Origin: Reticulitermes lucifugus
Taxonomy: Eukaryota > Arthropoda > Insecta > Blattodea > Rhinotermitidae
Direction: 5' to 3'
Assembly: GCA_026260175.1 (NCBI GenBank)
Contig: JAKCWW010000340.1
Span: forward strand, 1 to 64,000
DNA length: 64,000 nucleotides
Below the pieces are notes generated by a model. That model was not told where the DNA came from. It did no database searches and saw nothing but the letters and a program-made list of their open reading frames with translations. A program made the position numbers and the translations under genes. Shown in pieces: positions 13,341 to 25,800 of the stretch; the stretch's first letter is position 1; the number at the start of each line of letters is the position of its first letter.

Positions 13341-13559
13341 AACTGGAATTCAAATAATCCGCAGGTACCATATTTCTCGCCTCATAGAACGCATTTTTCC
13401 TGATAAAGCCCACAAATTACCGTGCTTCTTAACATCGGATGATTAATATTACGTAAGTAGGCTATTAAAACTTGCAAAAGTACCGTATTACTTGTAGAAC
13501 GCCTCTTATCACCTGTAGCGTCTTAGAATGCGGAATACGATAAAGCGGTTGAAGTGGTA

Positions 13560-13645
13560 GTACAGTCGGATGTCTCGTGGCTCAGGGGTAAGGCGATGTC
13601 CCGGGTTCGATCTCACACTATTCCCGGATATAATAGCAGGACATC
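13560..13645 (+). repeat. tRNA-like SINE head
   Basis: The segment GTGGCTCAGGGGTAAGG resembles a pol III A box and CCCGGGTTCGATCTC resembles a B box, about 30 bp apart as in tRNA-derived SINEs. The acceptor stem does not fold, so this is a SINE head and not a tRNA gene. Confidence 0.5.
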
Positions 13646-14093
13646 CCTAGAGGAGAGTTTTAAAAAGGCACGCGGGGGAAACAATATGCCATGATTACAG
13701 GGCAGTATGCAGCGTTTTACTTTTTATTACTATTGAGGAAAGCAGTAGAATAGACAAATTAATGCTGGTTGAATAAAGAACAAATGTCACAGACAGACAA
13801 ACGGCACAACGCAACTGCGACATGTGTAACGGAAAATAGGTGGAAGCCGGATAGATGATCCATGGTTGCAGTTTTACTTTCTGCGACGGATTATCTATCT
13901 CTTTTAACACTGTCTCGTTCACCCCGGTCAAAATTCAATGAAACCCTGGAACCAAGGGTTAGTGTTACCACAAACGGAGCATACGTGCGTTACTACAACC
14001 GGCGTTCAGTAGTTCTGCTTAGTAGAACATAGATGGCATAGAAAGGCACTTGTACGGCAATGTTAGATCACATGATGATTAACAACCAGGGCT

Positions 14094-14140
14094 CTGCAAC
14101 AGTATCGCAGACTTCCCCTGCAACAGTATCGCAGACTTCC
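14094..14140. repeat. 24-bp tandem duplication upstream of the LINE
   Basis: A 23-base segment (CTGCAACAG to GACTTCC) is repeated exactly, with the copies at 14094-14116 and 14118-14140. It ends about 30 bp before the LINE reading frame and may be part of the element's 5' region or a junction product. Confidence 0.8.
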
Positions 14141-14168
14141 AACTGGGAAGGTAGGTAGCATTAAGCAA

Positions 14169-15958
14169 TTGCGCTTGTGTTCGTTAGTGACAGAGGACAT
14201 GAGGAGTATCTCATCTGGATATGATGAGATTTCTATGAAAATATTAAAAATGAGTACTCCTTACATAATATCTCCATTAACTTATATAATAAACAAGACA
14301 TTAGCCACAGATACATTTCCTGTAAGACTAAAATATGCCCAAATTCATCCTATATTCAAAGAAGGTGATACGACTAATATAACTAATTATAGACCAATTT
14401 CTCTATTGACATCATTTTATAAAATTTTTGAGAAAGTAATTGATAAAAGATTGTATACATATTTTGTCAAAAATAAAGTATTTGCTCCTGAACAATATGG
14501 ATTTAGAAATAAACTATCAACAGAATTGGCCTCTTANAAATTACTAGATGCTGTCCTAACATCTCTTAATAATAGATCAATAGTGGGTGGTATTTTCTGT
14601 GATATAAGAAAGGCTTTTGATAGTGTCAACCATATAATACGAGTATTAATGTCTAAATTGGAATTTTATGGTATAACAGGAAAAACATATAAATTGATTA
14701 AATCATACTTAAGTGATAGACACCAGAGAGTTTTAATAGGAAATAATAGCTCGACTACGTACTCTTCTGAGTGAGAAATGGTTTGTACAGGTGTACCTCA
14801 AGGCCCTTTGCTTTTCCTCATTTATATAAATGATTTGCCTTTCATATTAAAGGATACTGGCACTCCTACTTTATTTGCTGATGATACAAGTATAGTTTAT
14901 TCATATTCCAATTCAAATAAATTTATAAAAGAACTTAATTCATCATTTACTGTTCTAAATATCTGGTTTGCAAATAATATGCTTACATTAAACTATAATA
15001 AAACTCGTTTTATGCAATTCTCATGTAAACCTAATAATAATATCAATAAATTGCAATAATATTTATATCTCAAATACACAAAGTATAAAATTTCTGGGAT
15101 TAATACTGGATACTAATATTACTTGGAGGAACCATACTGACTATTTACATACCAAATTAGGTTCAGCGAGTTATGCTATTAGAATACTAAAACCCCTCAT
15201 GCCACTGGCAACCTTGACAAATATTTACTTCTCCTACTTTCACTCGATAATGTCATATGGGATAATTTTTTGGGGAAATTCAACACACAGTCTTTCTGTT
15301 TTTAAACTTCAAAAAAGGTAATTAGGTTAATTACGGGTATTGGGAAACGTGACTCATGTCGCGAAATTTTCAAGGAATTAAGAATCTTGCCGTTTTATTG
15401 TCAGTACATATTCTCAATATTATTATTTGTTATTAAAAATAACGAAATATTCTTAACTAATTCTGACATTCATTCTATCTGCACAAGACATAGTGCCAAT
15501 TTACACCCTCCACTATTACACTTAACTAAAGCTCAGAAAGGTGTGTATTTCTCTGCTATCAAGATTTACAACTTTTTGCCCCAAATTATAAAGAAATTAT
15601 CAGGCGATGCAAATAAATTTAAAGTTACATTAAAAAAATGTCTTCTACTAAACTCATTCTACTCCTTGGAGGAGTACTTTGCTTATGATACTAAATTTGA
15701 TTCTGACAAAAACTGAATTTTTTTTATTACCATCCCAAAGCATAATAGTTGTAATTAATGTGTGCCTATTACTTCATTTTGCTAGGTCTATATTATATTA
15801 AAGATTATTATCCAGATGTTAGCATGATTTGTTATTCTAAGCTTGAATTGTGTTATTATTGTGTTTTATATATCATGTCTGTTTTTACAAATTGTTTGTA
15901 TTTATTTGACAATGTATATATTATATAACTTATTAATTCATATGATGACCAAATCCAC
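14169..15958 (+). pseudogene. jockey-like non-LTR retrotransposon, 5'-truncated and broken
   Basis: Reverse transcriptase and 3' part of a jockey-type LINE. RT blocks are visible in order: SGYDEISMKIL, NYRPISLL, YGFR, CDIRKAFDSVNH (catalytic Asp) and FADDTS (catalytic Asp pair). A TGA interrupts the frame at 14772. Just after it, GVPQG runs straight into PLLFLIYINDLP, so the usual S-x-L-G of the PQGS block is deleted (12 bp, in frame). Further stops break the frame after 15057. The C-terminal part (YFSYFHSIMSYGIIFWGNS, then FYSLEEYFAYD near 15690) is readable in pieces. One ambiguous base sits at 14537. The AT-rich 3' UTR runs into the assembly gap. The endonuclease and ORF1 are absent. Confidence 0.85.
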
Positions 15959-16304
15959 NNNNNNNNNNNNNNNNNNNNNNNNNNNNNNNNNNNNNNNNNN
16001 NNNNNNNNNNNNNNNNNNNNNNNNNNNNNNNNNNNNNNNNNNNNNNNNNNNNNNNNNNNNNNNNNNNNNNNNNNNNNNNNNNNNNNNNNNNNNNNNNNNN
16101 NNNNNNNNNNNNNNNNNNNNNNNNNNNNNNNNNNNNNNNNNNNNNNNNNNNNNNNNNNNNNNNNNNNNNNNNNNNNNNNNNNNNNNNNNNNNNNNNNNNN
16201 NNNNNNNNNNNNNNNNNNNNNNNNNNNNNNNNNNNNNNNNNNNNNNNNNNNNNNNNNNNNNNNNNNNNNNNNNNNNNNNNNNNNNNNNNNNNNNNNNNNN
16301 NNNN
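15959..16304. other. assembly gap (346 N)
   Basis: A run of N followed by a C homopolymer. The left flank is the LINE 3' end, so the gap was probably caused by repeated sequence. Confidence 1.
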
Positions 16305-17174
16305 CCCCCCCCCCATGGCGCAAAAGCCCCTAGTGGGCCAGGGCCTCCTCTTTATCACGGCTTCACGATCACACACAGACACGAGGAATAGCTCATAGGT
16401 TCTGAATAATATTCATAACCGTGCATTAAGCATGTTATTCATATAATACCAACTAAATGCAGGTGCACCTAGTTGGAATTATATTAATAAATGTCATAGG
16501 ATATCATGGAAAGGGCATGATGTTGGCAGCACTGTTGGAGACAGTTTGTTGCCACTTTCTGCGACTGTTCAATATTTGTGTTCAGCATTGCAAAAACATT
16601 CATTTCTATCGCCTAACATAGAGACCAAAAACTTATGGAGCACAGTCCCTCATGAGAAGCTAGGTGTTGCACAGCAAGTTATTGTACTTTATGGAAGCTG
16701 TAAATAGACAAATAACATAACATAACTAATGACAAATATGACAAAATATAATAGTGAATTAATATAATGACATGCATATCAGTGATATATCTGCTTTTCA
16801 TTACAGGGCAAATATAAGTGGCATATGAGGTGGTTTGAGTTGGTCTCATGCTCCATTTACATAAAAGAACTGAGAATCAAGATTCTGAAATGGCATTTGT
16901 AAATACTGACAAGAAGGAACTATTGCAGACGTGGTCTAAACTGGGTAGTCGTGCTGAACCACCTTGCTACGGATTGCAGCCTACTACCAGCCACATTTCA
17001 AGAGTTAAGGTTTGGAATAAAATTTATATTTGCATCCAAACAGCTATAATTGGGGAGGTGAGGGGTTAAATTCAAGCCATGGCTCTTCTACACACAACAA
17101 TTACCCATTTGTTTGCCTTTTTTCATTTACAGTTATGAATGAGGACATTCTGGACGTAATGTTTGGCTGGAGAA

Positions 17175-17340
17175 CATTACTTTTTGCTAATAAGTGAGTG
17201 AGTGAGAGAGTGAGTGAGTGAGCGAGCTAGTAAATGAGTGAGTAAGTAAGGGAGTGAGTGAGAGTGAGTGAGTAAGTAAGTAAGTAATTAAGTAACTTAA
17301 ACCTAAACCCAAACCTAAACCTAAAAGTAAACCTAATGAC
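17175..17340. repeat. GTGA/GTAA minisatellite followed by CCTAAA-like repeats
   Basis: An imperfect GAGT tetranucleotide array (about 17192-17292) passes into AACCTAAACC-type hexamers (17298-17335). The hexamers resemble, but are not, the insect TTAGG telomere repeat. Confidence 0.8.
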
Positions 17341-17599
17341 CAAAATGGCCAAATCTAGTCAGTGTCTGTTGTACTTTGTGTTTGACAGATGTGACTGTAT
17401 TCCAGTCTTAGCACAGAATTTTTTTGTATGTCTTTTTAAGTATATGATATTGTGCTCTGTATTATATTTCTTTGTAGGAAAAGTCACCACAGGAGAAGGA
17501 GAGATCACTGGCATTAAAAAAGAGAAGGAAATCTTTGCTGTCATGGTGAACATGGAAGAGATTAGTTGGGAGGTCTAGACATAGATGGAAGATATTAAC

Positions 17600-17860
17600 G
17601 TCATCTTGTATAAGGTGTGAGGTTCCTGGTGGGATTGATCTGGTTCAGGGTGTGTGTAAACCCTGAATGAATGTCCCTGCTCTGTGGGATGTGGGAAACG
17701 TCTGATTGAGTGATTGAGATTAGCTCGGTCTAAAGGACCCAACTGAGTAGGTGTCTCCCCTCCCATCACCTGAAGACAGGAGAAAAACCAGCTTCTGAAA
17801 CATTATGATTTTCATATTATATTTTAATATTTTATCCGGACAATGGACAAAGTCCAGAAG
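17600..17860 (+). repeat. retroelement tail with hammerhead-like core
   Basis: CACCTGAAGAC (core CTGAAGA at 17770-17776), a loose AGGAG/CTTCT stem and CTGAAACATTATG match the shared core of the fold-back family. The segment CAACTGAGTAGGTGTCTCCC just upstream recurs near 61405, where another such core follows. A pairing of ATCA before the core with TGAT after it fits a short stem I. Confidence 0.5.
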
Positions 17861-18954
17861 ACAATTGGTTCTCACCATCTGTATTTGTTGGGTATTTGTT
17901 GCTTGCTTTAGAAGAAAGAAGGCAATGCTCTGAGATGGATGACAACGGAATCATCCATCAATTTCAGGCAGGGGAAAAGTTTTCTCTCATCTTGAAAGCA
18001 TCCAGATAACCTCTGAGGCCAGCCCAGCCTCCTGTTCAGTCCGTGCTCAGGGTAAAGTGGTTGGGCCAAGAAGGAAACCACTTATTTCTGTCTAGTGGCT
18101 GAGGAAGAATGTGTGGAGCTGTATGTGCTGTACCTCCACACCCCTCTATACCCTCACTGTGTGGTGCTTAATGAAACATGGAGACAGCTTTACCTTATAT
18201 GAAATGTTGTCATGTTAATCAGTTGTGTTCAGAGCACAAACGGTTGTGTGAACAGTAGGAGATGGATTACCATTTAAAATAGTGTACTTGTTCACAGGCA
18301 AGAGTGACAAAATGCTGTTCAAAGTGATGAAGAATGACCATGTGGTCATCTGTGCACACTGTCGTCTGGAACCTCAATGACTTCAGATTGAACTCGTATT
18401 TTGTATTACACTTTGTGTTGTTGTTCTTTTGTGTGTTGACTGTTGTGTAACACTGGGCAATGCTGCAGCTTTAGTGTATTAGTGTTGTGTGTACTGTGAA
18501 GAAAATATGACCATCAGGAATTAAGTTTTTTATTCATGTAATCATAGTTATGGTGTATGTATTTAATTTATTTCATATGGTGACTGTTGTGTACAATGGA
18601 GGCAGTTGTTTCTGCTTTGAGAATGTTCCACATTGTAAGCACTTTTGGGTGTGTGATTGTCCTTGTGATATCATTTTAGTAGAAGGCTGAAATTCATCGT
18701 ATGTGGTACTGACCCTAAAATGTGCATTTATACTGATAATGTTTGTAACCAGGAAGTGTTCCAGATCTCATTTCCTCAGTTTGTTCAAGAGGCAGAATAT
18801 GAGAAAAGTGTACACTTGGTGGAAAAAGTATGTGGCATTAAATACTGTGTCTTTAAAAAAAATGCTGCACTGTCTGTAATTCAGTTTTCCCAATGTGATA
18901 TTTCCATCAACGTTTCACTTGTTCTTTATATTCTTTGGTACTGGGTTTGAGGTG

Positions 18955-19140
18955 CTCACAGTGGTGAAGATTTATAATGCGGACTGTGTTAGGACGCCGG
19001 TTAGTCTGGTACATGGTTGTGAATGTTTTGGAGGAGCATTCTGGGTCTGTCTTCTCAGGCATTCAGAATATGGAGGCAGTATGTCCTGACCGAAACCTTG
19101 GTAGCCACCAGTCAGACTACACAGTCCCATAACTCGGAAG
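18955..19140. mobile_element. fold-back element with hammerhead-like cores
   Basis: The arms run from TAGTCTGGTACATGG to a CCACCAGTCAGACTA on the right. The left arm on the minus strand gives CCTGAGAAGAC then CTCCTCCAAAACATT. The right arm ends its core with GACCGAAACCTTGG (19088-19101). Both cores are decayed. No convincing flanking direct repeat was found. Confidence 0.55.
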
Positions 19141-19639
19141 CCTATAATTCTGAATCTTAATGTTCTGCATTTTCTGTGCATTTTATCACTATTACAAAAC
19201 CACTGAATACATGTATTAGGCAATGCATATGCCTTATTATTTTACATTATATTTTTGATATGAGCAGAAATATGTCGGAGAAAGTATAATGTAAAATAAT
19301 ATTTCCTAATAAGTGTATTTAGTTGGTTTGTAATAATTTCGAAGTTCGCCATTTTTTCAGTGCCATTATTAATCGGCCGGGCAGCTTTGCCGCTGGCATG
19401 CTGCATAGTTCCATGAGTTACCACCACGAGCATGCTTTACCAACAGTCATTGAGCCCTTCCCACTACAGAAACGCACGCAAGTGCCGCACGTGGCAGTGT
19501 AGGTTTACGTATCCACGAAGTTTCCGGTTTGCTGAAGGTTTTAATCGGTGGTCTCGTACAGTAGATGAGCTTGCTATTTTTTATGGCTAGAGTTGTGAAT
19601 ATGCATTTGGTGTTAAAGGCTTGGCGTGCTTACGGCAGT

Positions 19640-19745
19640 GTTGATGAAGATTGAAGTATCCTGGGATGTTACGGCGTGTCTGTTGGTAAACGTTACCGAC
19701 GTTTTGGAGGAGCGTAGTGCCTCCATCTTCAGGGATGGGCAGTCC
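19640..19745 (-). repeat. single-arm copy of the fold-back family
   Basis: On the minus strand it reads CCCTGAAGATGGAGG (core at 19726-19732), a 7-base loop, CTCCTCC, then AAAACGTCGGTAACG and CATCCCAGGATA. The distal part aligns with the left arm of the 10.3-kb element. It sits about 100 bp upstream of the GRIPAP1 start codon, within its 5' UTR or promoter. Confidence 0.6.
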
Positions 19746-19840
19746 AATTTTGCTGCCTTAGTGACCGCCCACAGATAATCTGAGGCTCACAGTATCGTTG
19801 CTTGCGAGAGAAGGGGAAGAAGTCCGCAGACTACATAAAT

Positions 19841-22800
19841 ATGGCTTCCCAGCTGTCAGACGAAGAATTTCAAAGGCTGCAGGTACGTAGATAATAATTG
19901 TTGTTCAGTATGAAGTCAGAATGGACTTATATTATTTTGAATTTGCGCACAATGTACTTTTGAATACATGCGCGGTTTCATTATGTAGTAGCGAGGTAGA
20001 TTGGGTATTAGGTTAAGGCTGACAATGTAGCCTGTATACGTTAAGGTGTTGTAGGTAGTGACATTTACTGATGATGACAAGCGTTCAGAGTACAGTGACG
20101 TGTATGTAGTACGTTGTTGTCGTTTAAAGGCGTACAGGACTTTCATTACGTGACGCAGCTGACGTCCATAGATGTTTTCGCGAGGAGCCTACCTTTGTAA
20201 CCGAGAAATTACAAGCCGTTTTTCGCGTTAACATCAGCGATCTATAGTGCCGGTGTCAGCTATGTGATTGCAGAAGATGAGGAAATGCAGGGGAAGTGTG
20301 AGTTAGATATATCTGGCTCACATTCCATAGACAATCGTAAAGCTGGTTCCCAAACTGTAGTTTCATTTCCTGTCACTACTCAACATTACATTGATTGTAC
20401 TTACCACAAGTCACAAAGGATGTTCAAATTGGCGTTCCTGTGCTTGTAGCGAACTTTCCACCTTGTTAACACATTTTAGAGTACTCCACAAAGCTGTTGG
20501 GGAGTGTTTAAAATCGAATTTCTTTTGGCTCTTCTGCTGTGTGCATACTGTTGACATAAACTTTACCTTTCAGCATTCTTCATTAGTAAAAACCACGTGG
20601 GTTTGAGTGTATGGAACATGGATGACACTGATTGATAATTTGGTCACCAAATGCTTCCCTAGAATCATCTGCACTGACCGAGTACCACTGAGAGCTGTAG
20701 CACTGCTGTGCATGAAGTATTAGGTCTTTTCTTCATCTGTCAGTTCTTGGGAAAATGGCCTAAGTATTATTGTATATAGTGCCCGGAATTTATGTTTTCA
20801 TTAAAAATAAGTTACATGATTATTATCTTGGAAGCAATTGCACACCAGACATCAGTGTTAATGTCATGAAGAGGATCTTTTGAAAGTGTAGACTGCTAGT
20901 AACGTGGACTTTATATCTGTCTCCTAAAATATCATCTTCTGTTTCAGACATGTATGTTACTGACCTTCACAGTTATTCCAAAAAAATGTCTTCTCAGTAT
21001 TTACCTTCTAAGCACCAGAATAAAACATTCCTGGCTTTTCTGTCAGATGCATTATTACTTTGAGAGTCTTCTATTTTTGTTTACATTTTATAAAGTGTAC
21101 ATTTGCAATTCTGCAACTCAAGTGAAAGGTCTGACAACACCAGCAGTGTCTAGCAGTAATTCCAAATGTTCAGTGTGTGTTGAAGATTATCATTTCTTTT
21201 TAGTTCCTCATACTTTACTTTTTCTGCAATGGATCTAGAATCATCAGCACTTGCTGTGAAAGAATGTTCCCACAGAGCTTTGTAAGACCGGCATATTGCT
21301 TTCACAGTTTGATAAGATGAAGCAACCCATCTTACACTAAGTATATGGCCAGTATTTACCATCCAGTTGTAAAAATAACTTTGATTCCATTTTATTATTT
21401 TATTTCACTTGTATCTTATATTTTTATCTTGTCTGACAAATAGCTTCACTACAGGCACTGTTATGTAATTGGATAATGCTGTCCACAGATTCTACATTTT
21501 TCAATGTCTGTAAATATAAGACCTAAAGGACAAGCTTATATGTGGATACCGTCTGAGTTAAATATGTTGACAGTTGAGTTATGATGATGACATAGTAGTA
21601 ACAAAATGTGACCTATATGAAGAAATGTATACAAAACTTGTAATTCAATTCCTTATGACAGGGGTGACCACAATGTGGCTTGTGAGCCATATACTGTTCA
21701 CAGTTGTGGCTCGTGACATTGCTTGTAAAATACACAATACAGTAGTTCACATGCACACAAGGCTGACTGCAAACAGGATTGTAAAGGATTTTCTAAAGAA
21801 AGAGACTTACCTATTAAACTAACCTATTGTAGTTGAATGAACAGAACATGATGTCATGAAACAAGGAAAGCACGCTGTATTTGATTAATGAGTGGCTCTC
21901 AAAGCTTGTCCAGCTGGCCACCCCTGCTGTGTGGTTTTGATGATGGTGTATAATATTCCTAAGTGCTTGTTACTTTTGACTTTTTCCATCATCTGTTGTG
22001 TAATTAAAGCACTACATTTTGGAAGCTGGCTGTGTTTCCTTCCTCAGGTGCAAACCTGTGTGGTGAACCACTTCAGAAAGAGCTAATCTAAGTCACTGCA
22101 CACCGTAGTCATTTCAGCTGGCCCTGATATATGCCCTAGATCAGGTCTTGTCTGTGGGTTGTAACACGGGATGAGCGTATTAAAAATGAATTAAAAGATT
22201 TTAAAATGAAAACTTTTCCAACTCCATAATTAAAACTATAAAAAGGCTAAAAGCATTCAAGTTTATTTTTAATACTATGAATGCTTTTTTGAAGCATAAA
22301 AGACTGACAGACTGATGCTGTCATGGGTACCATGGAACTTTTGCCCAGATTTAACACAGAAATAACAGCCAAGTACAGCACAGTCGTACAAAAAACAGTA
22401 CTTGTGTGCCAGAGTTATGGAGCATGACAGCAGTGAACATCACTTAATGAAAGACAAAGCTTGACTGAGCTGAGAGTGATCTGTGCAATAGTAGGATAGT
22501 GGAGAAGCTGTCTCACCAGCCTCGTTGTCTTATCCTGATTCCTCAGAACCAGCTACAAATGGTCAAAGCAGTGGTATTAAAATGGGTGGTCATGAAAGGA
22601 TGAAATCACAAACATCACATGCAAGCATTTCAAGACTCTGCTGTAGTTGATTTTGAATATCATTAGTTTTCATGAAATTTACCTTCACAGTAATGTAAAT
22701 TGACAGAAGAAGTATTTAGTGAAATTGGGTTTTTCCTAGAAAGGAGTCCAGTGAGGTTTTTGACGCATTTAGTTGCACAGTCTGGCATGTCAGTGAGATC

Positions 22801-25800
22801 TGTATGCTGAGCATTGGGATGTCTGAAATTGCAACTATATAAGGTAACTGTTGCTCAGAGACTTACTAATGCTGACTGTGGCTGTAGGATTCATTTCCAC
22901 AATCGGTTATTGCAATCCATGCGTGATGGATGTGTTAACCCAGAAGTCTTATTATTTATTGATGAAGCATGACTGCATTTAAGCAGTTAATGCTTTATTG
23001 AGTGTTTTGAAATGTGATGACAAAATCTAAAGCTTTCATGCAAGCAGAGGGATGTGATTTGAACAACTTCTGCAATTTAAGGTAAGAATGAACGTATGAG
23101 GCTTGTACGATTGAAACCCATTTGTAGTTTGAGCTTGTAAAAGCAAAATTTGGTTGAGCAATTGAAAAATGGGTAGTAATTTGTGCATCTCATTTAAGCA
23201 AAAGCTTTTAAACTGATTACTTCTACACTGAGGGATTACAGTATAGTGATTGACTTTTTAATATTTGGAGCATTTTCACTTGGTGATTTTACAGCTGTGA
23301 ATAGGTTAATTAATTATGGTTGTTCTTCATTTCTTTTGTAGACACAACTGATTGAGCTGAGAACTGAAAATTATGGGTTAGAGGAACAGTGCAAGAAATG
23401 TAGAAATGGTAAGTTGGAAGGTGCTTAGAGACTGTTAATGCAGTCACGTATTGTTTGGTACACTTTACATGCTAAAAATATTTATTAAATTGCAGGCTTG
23501 GGCCATGGATAGGGACAGTTTTGTAACCTGAAGCTACTGTGACTAATTACGGTGTATATAAACGTGCCACATTGTACTTGAAACATGATGTGTTTGGGGG
23601 GGGGATGCAGAGGAATCATTAATGATTATGACAACCAATGAGAAATTTCTGTATTCTCACACTTCCTTTGTGTTGGAGGCTGTAAGGTAACCAGCAGATT
23701 AACTTTACCCATATGGATTTGCCTAGAGCAGTGTTTCTCATCCTTTCTGGTACCAAGGACCCTTTACAAAGTCTCATCAATTCTTCAGGCCAGCTACCCA
23801 AGGCTATCTCAACTCATGGACCTCTAAGGCATAATGCACAGTCACATTTAACCTTCAAATGATCCACATTCACATATGCAAATGCATGTTAAAAACACTT
23901 CCCTAGAATTTCATTTTATCTGTTTAGGCAACAAGGAAATCTACAGCAGTCTTAAGACTTGCTGCTTAATCTGTGTTTTATTTTCCATAAAATGCCGTTT
24001 ATTTCATAATTTTGTCTTTTTGTATTCAAATAATAGTTTTTCGTACACCATACACCAAAATTGACATACCAACTCAGTTGTTTAAAGGTTGAAGTTGAAA
24101 TAGTTAACAACAATAAACTTACCTTAAACTCCATACTTTATGAATCAGTGCAAAAAATCATTAGCAAAACTATGCATTTTATAGTGGTAGTGACTGTATG
24201 ACTAAGATTATGAAAAATATGAAGGAATAAAAATAATCTTGCAGACCCATAGAGGTCCATGGATCATACTTTGAGAACCACTGGCCTGTAGGATGTTGGT
24301 AGAGGGCAAGTTTTATGCAGATGGTGACAGCTACCTAAAAGAATAATTGCCTCCTTAAAGGATAAAATACCAAGCAAAGCACCAAAAAAAGCACCAAGTT
24401 CCCTCCATACAGGTGGTCAGTACATATGGTTCAGATGCATAATTTAGTCTGCCTTGCCCACTTCAGGGTAATAGAGTAAAGGCAGACAAAACTGCAAGTG
24501 GGACCACAGCAGAATTTCATTATTTTTCAGGCCTATAGTGATATCAACCAAGGTAAATGGTGAAATTGATACAGTCTGGACATTGCCAGGCAGCATCACT
24601 AACTAAACAGTAATCACTGTCATAAAAGTAGCATATGGCCATTTCCACATATCAGTGCATGATGTACAAAAGTGGATGTCATTTTCAGATTCATTGTCTG
24701 GCATTACTGTAAAGCACATATAATTCTCTGGACAACAAATCCATTGCAGACCAGGCTAACATTGCATGAAGTTCATTTGTATGTGTAGTGGTGGTGGTGG
24801 TGGTGGTGGTGGTGGTGTTCTTATTCTTCTTCTTTTCATCATCTTCATTGTCATTATTGATTAGTTTTATAATTAATAATTAAATTGGTCTAGTGGTGTT
24901 GATTTTTCAAAATAGATAATCAGGCTCTCTCTACAAAACTTGAAGCACTACAGAGAGAGTACCAGAAAGTGCAGAAATCAATAAGCAGAAGTAGGAAGGC
25001 GAAAGACATAGATCTTCTGGCGAGTGAAAATGAAACCCTTCAAGCAAAATTGGAAGCACAAGAAGATGACTTCCGTCTGCAGAATCAGACCTTGCTTCAC
25101 GAACTTTCCACTGTAAGTGAGTCAGTTTCTTGCAGATCTTATTTTGACACCTGTTGACAATGTTCGTATTATATTGGCATTCTCAGTTTGCAGACGTCTG
25201 GTGAGTAATAGTCTTACCTTAACCTTTATCAAACTGCATTTAACCTCTGAAAGGCCACTGTGGTCTTTAAGCCATGGCAGTGGTAATCCTAGTTGGCCTG
25301 CTGTGCAGCTAGAGATGCAGCATGTAACATGGCCCTGTGACAGTTATATTATTTTCTATCAGAAGAAAATAAAATTATTGAACCCAAGCTAAGCTTCCTT
25401 GTAATGGATCCTTGCTATTTTTCTGTAAATGTTTTGAAATGGCCTCCTTTAACAATTCACAGTTGAAATATGTAAGTATAAATATGAAGTTCTAATATGG
25501 TATTTTCATTGTTTGTAGATTATTATACATCTCAATAACGAGAAAAAGTTTTCCATGTACATTTTATGGCCAGGCCCTTTCGCTTCACTCATCTTGTAGT
25601 GTTGCGTAAGGAAAGATGTATCATATTGTTCTAGAATTGACTAGTAGCCCTGCACAGTCCTGTAAGTTGTGTCCCATTTATATTATTTCATTTCAGGGAC
25701 CTTGCTGTCTGGTTGTTTGTAGGTTTATGTTGTATGTTATGATGCTGTCAGTAATTCAGACTTTGTAGCATTCAGTCATAGGACGGTCAGTTGGAAAAGA

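Larger units (their letters stand above)
12660..19840. other. intergenic region between divergent mof and GRIPAP1
   Basis: Holds the 5' flanks of both genes, SINE pieces (13185-13340, 13560-13640), a jockey-like LINE (14169-15958), an assembly gap, a GTGA minisatellite and fold-back elements near 17.8, 19.0 and 19.7 kb. The last 400 bases before GRIPAP1 are richer in CpG than the surroundings, as expected for an insect promoter region, but no TATA or Inr could be fixed. No protein gene was recognised. Confidence 0.5.

Noticed and set aside
15843-16391. Long open frames crossing the N run at 15959-16304
   Set aside because: They are open only because N codons are unreadable. The same applies to frames over 37160-37444.
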